Shown: positions 60,637-64,000 of the stretch, piece after piece
How the letters are laid out: every line of letters starts with the position of its first letter
Position numbering within the stretch: position 1 is the first letter of the stretch
Assembly: GCA_947396885.1 (NCBI GenBank)
Contig: OX377206.1
Location: forward strand, 9,183,050 to 9,247,049
Source of the DNA: Heligmosomoides polygyrus polygyrus
Lineage: Eukaryota > Nematoda > Chromadorea > Rhabditida > Heligmosomidae
Reading direction: 5' to 3'
DNA length: 64,000 bases
Position numbers and translations under genes: made by a program
Notes under the pieces: generated by a model
Told to the model about the DNA's origin: nothing
Database searches by the model: none
Seen by the model: only the letters and a program-made list of their open reading frames with translations

Positions 60637-60740
60637 GTTCATTCCTGAACATATACTAAAATTGGAACAATACAGAGAAGATTAGCATGGCCCCTGCGCA
60701 AGGATGACACGCAAATTCGTGAAGCGTTCCAAAATTTTTT
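60637..60740 (+). ncRNA. U6: U6 spliceosomal snRNA
   Basis: The strand carries the near-invariant U6 core: ATATACTAAAATTGGAACAA, the ACAGAGA box at 60672-60678 that pairs with the 5' splice site, the AGC catalytic triad at 60684-60686, the internal stem-loop region (GGCCCCTGCGCAAGGATGAC) and the 3' GTTCCAAAATTTTTT. The 5' end forms a short hairpin (GTTCATTCCTGAAC). The terminal T run ends RNA polymerase III transcription. No disabling change is visible, and the external promoter is intact. Confidence 0.96.
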
Positions 60741-62368
60741 GTCTGATCGTGCTACATGTCAGATACGATTTCATGAAGCAACAGAATCCATATTTAAAAA
60801 AGGAAAAAAGTTTCATTTGCTAGGCACAAGTAACTGTATAAAAAGGTTTGCCGCCTTTCGTTGTCCCCTTGCATTCATGATACTAGGAAAGTCAACGGGT
60901 TGTTGCTGCCTTTTACTTTGCCACTTCGAAATTACTCCACATAACTTTCTAGTGGGAAAAAAGCCAGTTGCGCTCATCCCTTGACTGTATCTTCGAATAC
61001 GGCTTCAGCGGTGTTGACGAGAATGTGGGCTTGCCGGTATTCTTCGAATTTATTTGATGGCTTATCAAATCCTTGGTAGCCGATCATGACAAACCTCAAG
61101 GATACAACGCGGCGGCGTACGCCGGTGCTTCTAAATCGTGCCAACCCCTGATTAGGGACAACCTTATTTGGATACTGGTAGATGCACTGTGAGGCATTGT
61201 CTTACTCATGAGTGATAATTTCCCAGGATATTCGACGTCTTCGTGGATCCGTGAAGATTGAGTAGCTGTAGTGGCTTCTTTCCCATGAAATTCTGTTAAA
61301 ATGCTGCATCGTGATTCGAGTGGGAGAAGGAATAGTGCAACACAGTGAGCTCCTACTTGCTCCAATGGATTCAGAATTCGAGTTTCGTCCAGGCCAACCA
61401 TGCAGCTACCTCCGAGGTCATGAAATCGCCCAGACGTAGCCAGAAAAGATATGGTACCGAAATAGTCATCGGCTGACCACGGCAATTCGATGTGTGCACA
61501 CTCAAGCTGCACACTCAAACTCCCTCGACGACATGAGGGTAAAGTAGAGTGCGAGTTCATCTCCTTTCGCAGTGGCACAATCTGTTCACCCCTTGGGACC
61601 AGGGAGTGTTTCATGTCATTTTCTTTAGGCCTCCAATGGCTGTCATAGAGGTTCCAGGATATTGTGCTGTGATGAGAACTCTAACACCATGCAGGTCTTG
61701 AACCCTGATCAGCCGGCCGCTGATATCGGCATGAAAGCAGTTAAGCTGAAGGTCTCGGAAGGAAAGAGAAAGGGTTTTCCTGCTTGAAAGGCCGGGCGCA
61801 TGAAGAGCACTGACTTGAGCTTGCTTACATGTAGAAAGCTTGGGGTTCTTTGTCATTGTATCGATTGATAGCAGTGATGCTTTTCGATACATTATTGACC
61901 TATTTATACCGAGTTTTGCGAGGCAAAATGGTGAACGTGGGAAATTTCCTCAAACGAACCTATAGTTTTCACCGGTTTCTATTCGGTACTTCTTCAATAA
62001 AAGTTTGTGGTATCCAGCACTGATAAGATATATTGGTTATATTTCTTCTAAAAAGGTTTTCGATAGTGAGGAATACGATGGTAACATCATTGAATCTCGG
62101 CAGAGGGTTCTTCGGGTGCTAATGGACAAATCGGAGGGTGAAACTATAATTTTCCACCGGGGTGCATACTTGACTTATTTGTAATTCTCCTGTTCCAGAA
62201 AGGTAAACGCATTCCGCCACTGTTGAAGGATAGCAAAATAATGGTCAAAACAAAGAGTTTTGGCCGATCACTATAGGGGAATTGCTTTATAGGATAGTAA
62301 TAGTACACGTTTGTCACCTGTATCACCTGTCGTCCCGTTGATCATCGAGTTGCTCTAGCGAGCGCATT
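60741..62368. other. Intergenic sequence with SINE-like remnants
   Basis: A 172-codon minus-strand frame (61614-61096) covers words of the family B SINE (GTCCAGGCCAACCATGC, ATCGGCTGACCACGGC) and is not a gene. 61709-61752 holds a piece of the family T leader on the minus strand. Confidence 0.45.
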
Positions 62369-63603
62369 CAGGGTGCGCCATAAATATGGCCACTCAATAA
62401 AAAGCGAATTACTCACGGAGAATTTGTCAGGGAATAGCGAAACTTCCTCAACAATTTATTAACAATCTACTTAACACGCAAAATGGATATCATCCAATAT
62501 GATCTTCCTTGGCACGAATGACAACCTTCAGACGCTTAGGGTAGGACTCAATGGCGGCACGCAAGGTTGCTTGCGGAATTTCCTTCCATGCTTTTTCCCG
62601 TGAAGATTTCAATCCTCGAGTCGTAGTGCGCCTTTTAGCGCAGGCTTCACCCTCTAGAATGAACCAACGCAGTAATCCATAACACTCAAATCTTACGAGT
62701 TTTTCGGCCATTCAGAAACAGGGATGAAGTTGGGAAGATTCCTTGCGCACCACTCCTGAGTCTTCTTGTACTTATGAGCGGCTGCGCCGTTCTGGTGAAA
62801 GGTCCATGTTGTATTTCCAGAGTGTTCTTGAGCCTAGGGAAGCAACTCCTTCATCACAATGTCGTCCACGTAGACATTGGTGTTGACCTTGGCTCCTTTT
62901 TCAACGAAAACCAATCGTGTCCGTCCTTTGGCGCAAACTCCGGCCCAAACCATCAGGGAAGCATGAGAGTTTCTGTTAACGGTGTCTGCATCCTCACCAC
63001 TTTCAGCCAATAACCGCGAGTTTCGGCGGTCAAAATGCTGCTCAATTGAGAAAAGTTTCTTATCAGTGAAGGGCGTCGTGCAGTAGTCGTGCCGCTCGAG
63101 GAGTCTTGGACATTTTTTCTTCTTCCTTCCATCTGTGCAGGTAGGGGTATAGTCCAAGTTCATTCTTAGCAACTCGCTTCATCGTCGTAGCCGATACGTT
63201 GAGCTCGGATGCCATCTTTCTCATGCCGCGGCCTGGATTCCACTTGAATTGTTCTTTCACGATTTTCCAAAGACTGCTCGTAGCTACGGATACCGGGCAG
63301 CCAGGTCGGGAACGATCATCGAGAGAGTTACGTTCCACACAGCGATAGACTGTCATCTTGTGCAGCTTCAGCAGACGAGCGATGTTGGGAACAGAAAGTC
63401 CTGCCCTTCTCGGATCCAAGATTGCGCCTCTTTGACAACAAGGCTTTACCATTTCTGATAGAAGCAGAGTGGAGATGCAAAAAACACTATATACGGTTAA
63501 GATGACACGTAGAATCCGAAGAAACAATGGAAACATAAAAACGTTCGCAAACAAATACAAAAAATGACGCGCGAAAAACTGACCATCTTTATGGCGCACC
63601 CTG
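62369..63603 (-). mobile_element. Degenerate Tc1/mariner-family transposon, 1.2 kb
   Basis: CAGGGTGCGCCATAAA is present as inverted termini. The minus strand encodes a helix-turn-helix part (GLSVPNIARLLKLHKMTVYR) and a catalytic part (DKKLFSIEQHFDRRN, SLMVWAGVC, WTFHQNGAAAHK, VMDYCV). The second catalytic Asp is changed (HQNG instead of a DG-type motif), and frameshifts and stops separate the pieces, so it is dead. It lies inside the repeat otherwise seen at 49.2-49.7 kb. Confidence 0.82.
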
Positions 63604-63605
63604 TA

Positions 63606-64000
63606 GTCTTCATTCGTCCTTCTCGAGTGCCAGAGTGCTCCAATGGGCTTGCTCGAGGACGCGAACATCGTCTTATCGACCGTATCAGGGGATTCTCGAA
63701 CAAGTCCTACCAACGCACTTGTGGGCGTCCTGGTGTTCCGTTCGTAGACGAAATATTATTTTGATTTTGTAAGGAGACTGCCATGTGCGATGTTTTTTCA
63801 AATGAGACAGCAATAAAAGGTGAAATATTTCGAGTAAGTGGTAATGGATTTGAGCCCGTGGAGCAGCTGAGTACAGAGCGCAGAGTCGTAGGGAATTGCT
63901 GAGAAAAAAGGCTGCTATCTGCTAGTGAAACGATCGTCCTCAAACCATCCCAACGGGAATATCGCCAGGAATCCGATGTAGAATCCCGAGTACTGTAGGA
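63606..64000. other. Right flank of the split repeat, then unannotated sequence
   Basis: 63606-63720 continues the repeat interrupted by the Tc/mariner element. Nothing recognised after that. Confidence 0.45.

Larger units (their letters stand above)
59578..60740. repeat. Inverted duplication carrying the two U6 genes
   Basis: Similarity between arms is not limited to the RNA and promoter. Inner flanks also match as reverse complements: the blocks around 60055-60115 (ACCACCACTTCTGGCTTC) and 60405-60455 (GCGAGAATTGGTGGT), and 59990-60040 against 60480-60545. The arms are therefore about 500 bp with a spacer of roughly 250-300 bp. The inner flanks have diverged more than the genes. Confidence 0.85.

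Noticed and set aside
61096..61614. 172-codon minus-strand open frame
   Set aside because: It is built from SINE-derived words and has no domain, codon pattern or splice context of a gene.

Overview
This is eukaryotic DNA from a nematode, most likely a strongylid (hookworm-like) parasite. The evidence is a four-exon cuticle collagen with a cleavable membrane-anchored N terminus, short exons with TTTCAG acceptors, trans-splice-like acceptors directly upstream of start codons, mariner/Tc, Helitron, Penelope-like and CR1-like elements, and abundant G/C homopolymer tracts. The genus is an inference.

Three host protein-coding genes are supported exon by exon, all on the plus strand: an ERGIC2/Erv41-type ER-Golgi cargo receptor (18743-30189, 11 exons, 433 codons), a mitochondrial glutamate carrier of the SLC25A22/A18 type (39418-46612, 10 exons, 312 codons) and a cuticle collagen (52039-53548, 4 exons, 320 codons). 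Reading phase is preserved across every junction. Two identical U6 spliceosomal RNA genes lie back to back at 59578-59681 (minus) and 60637-60740 (plus) with matching TATA and PSE-like elements. They form a large inverted duplication.

Layout. 1-18.7 kb is intergenic and almost all repeats: foldback elements, a 908-bp mariner inserted into a foldback arm, a Penelope-like fragment with a GIY-YIG domain, CR1-like remnants, GAA and TG microsatellites. 18.7-30.2 kb is the ERGIC2 gene, with introns of 4.0, 1.8 and 2.6 kb holding tRNA-derived repeats, including a tandem/inverted array at 26.3-27.2 kb continuous with the 3' end of a LINE. 30.2-39.4 kb is repeats, with a Helitron-like stretch near 33-34 kb and LINE remnants. 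39.4-46.6 kb is the glutamate carrier, whose introns hold a LINE reverse-transcriptase fragment, palindromic MITEs, a CT microsatellite and a decayed mariner. 46.6-52 kb is repeats plus two weak gene candidates. 52.0-53.6 kb is the collagen. 53.8-56.3 kb is a nested stack of palindromic elements inside a split tRNA-like repeat. 57029-57228 is a 200-N gap. 58235-59304 is a candidate non-autonomous Helitron. 59.5-60.8 kb is the U6 pair. 62.4-63.6 kb is a degenerate Tc/mariner inserted in another repeat.

The three protein genes do unrelated jobs (early secretory transport, mitochondrial glutamate import, cuticle structure) and show no operon-like spacing. The most distinctive signal is in the repeats: several families of near-perfect palindromes, one group apparently sharing an ATACTTC terminal signature, and foldback elements carrying tRNA-like modules.
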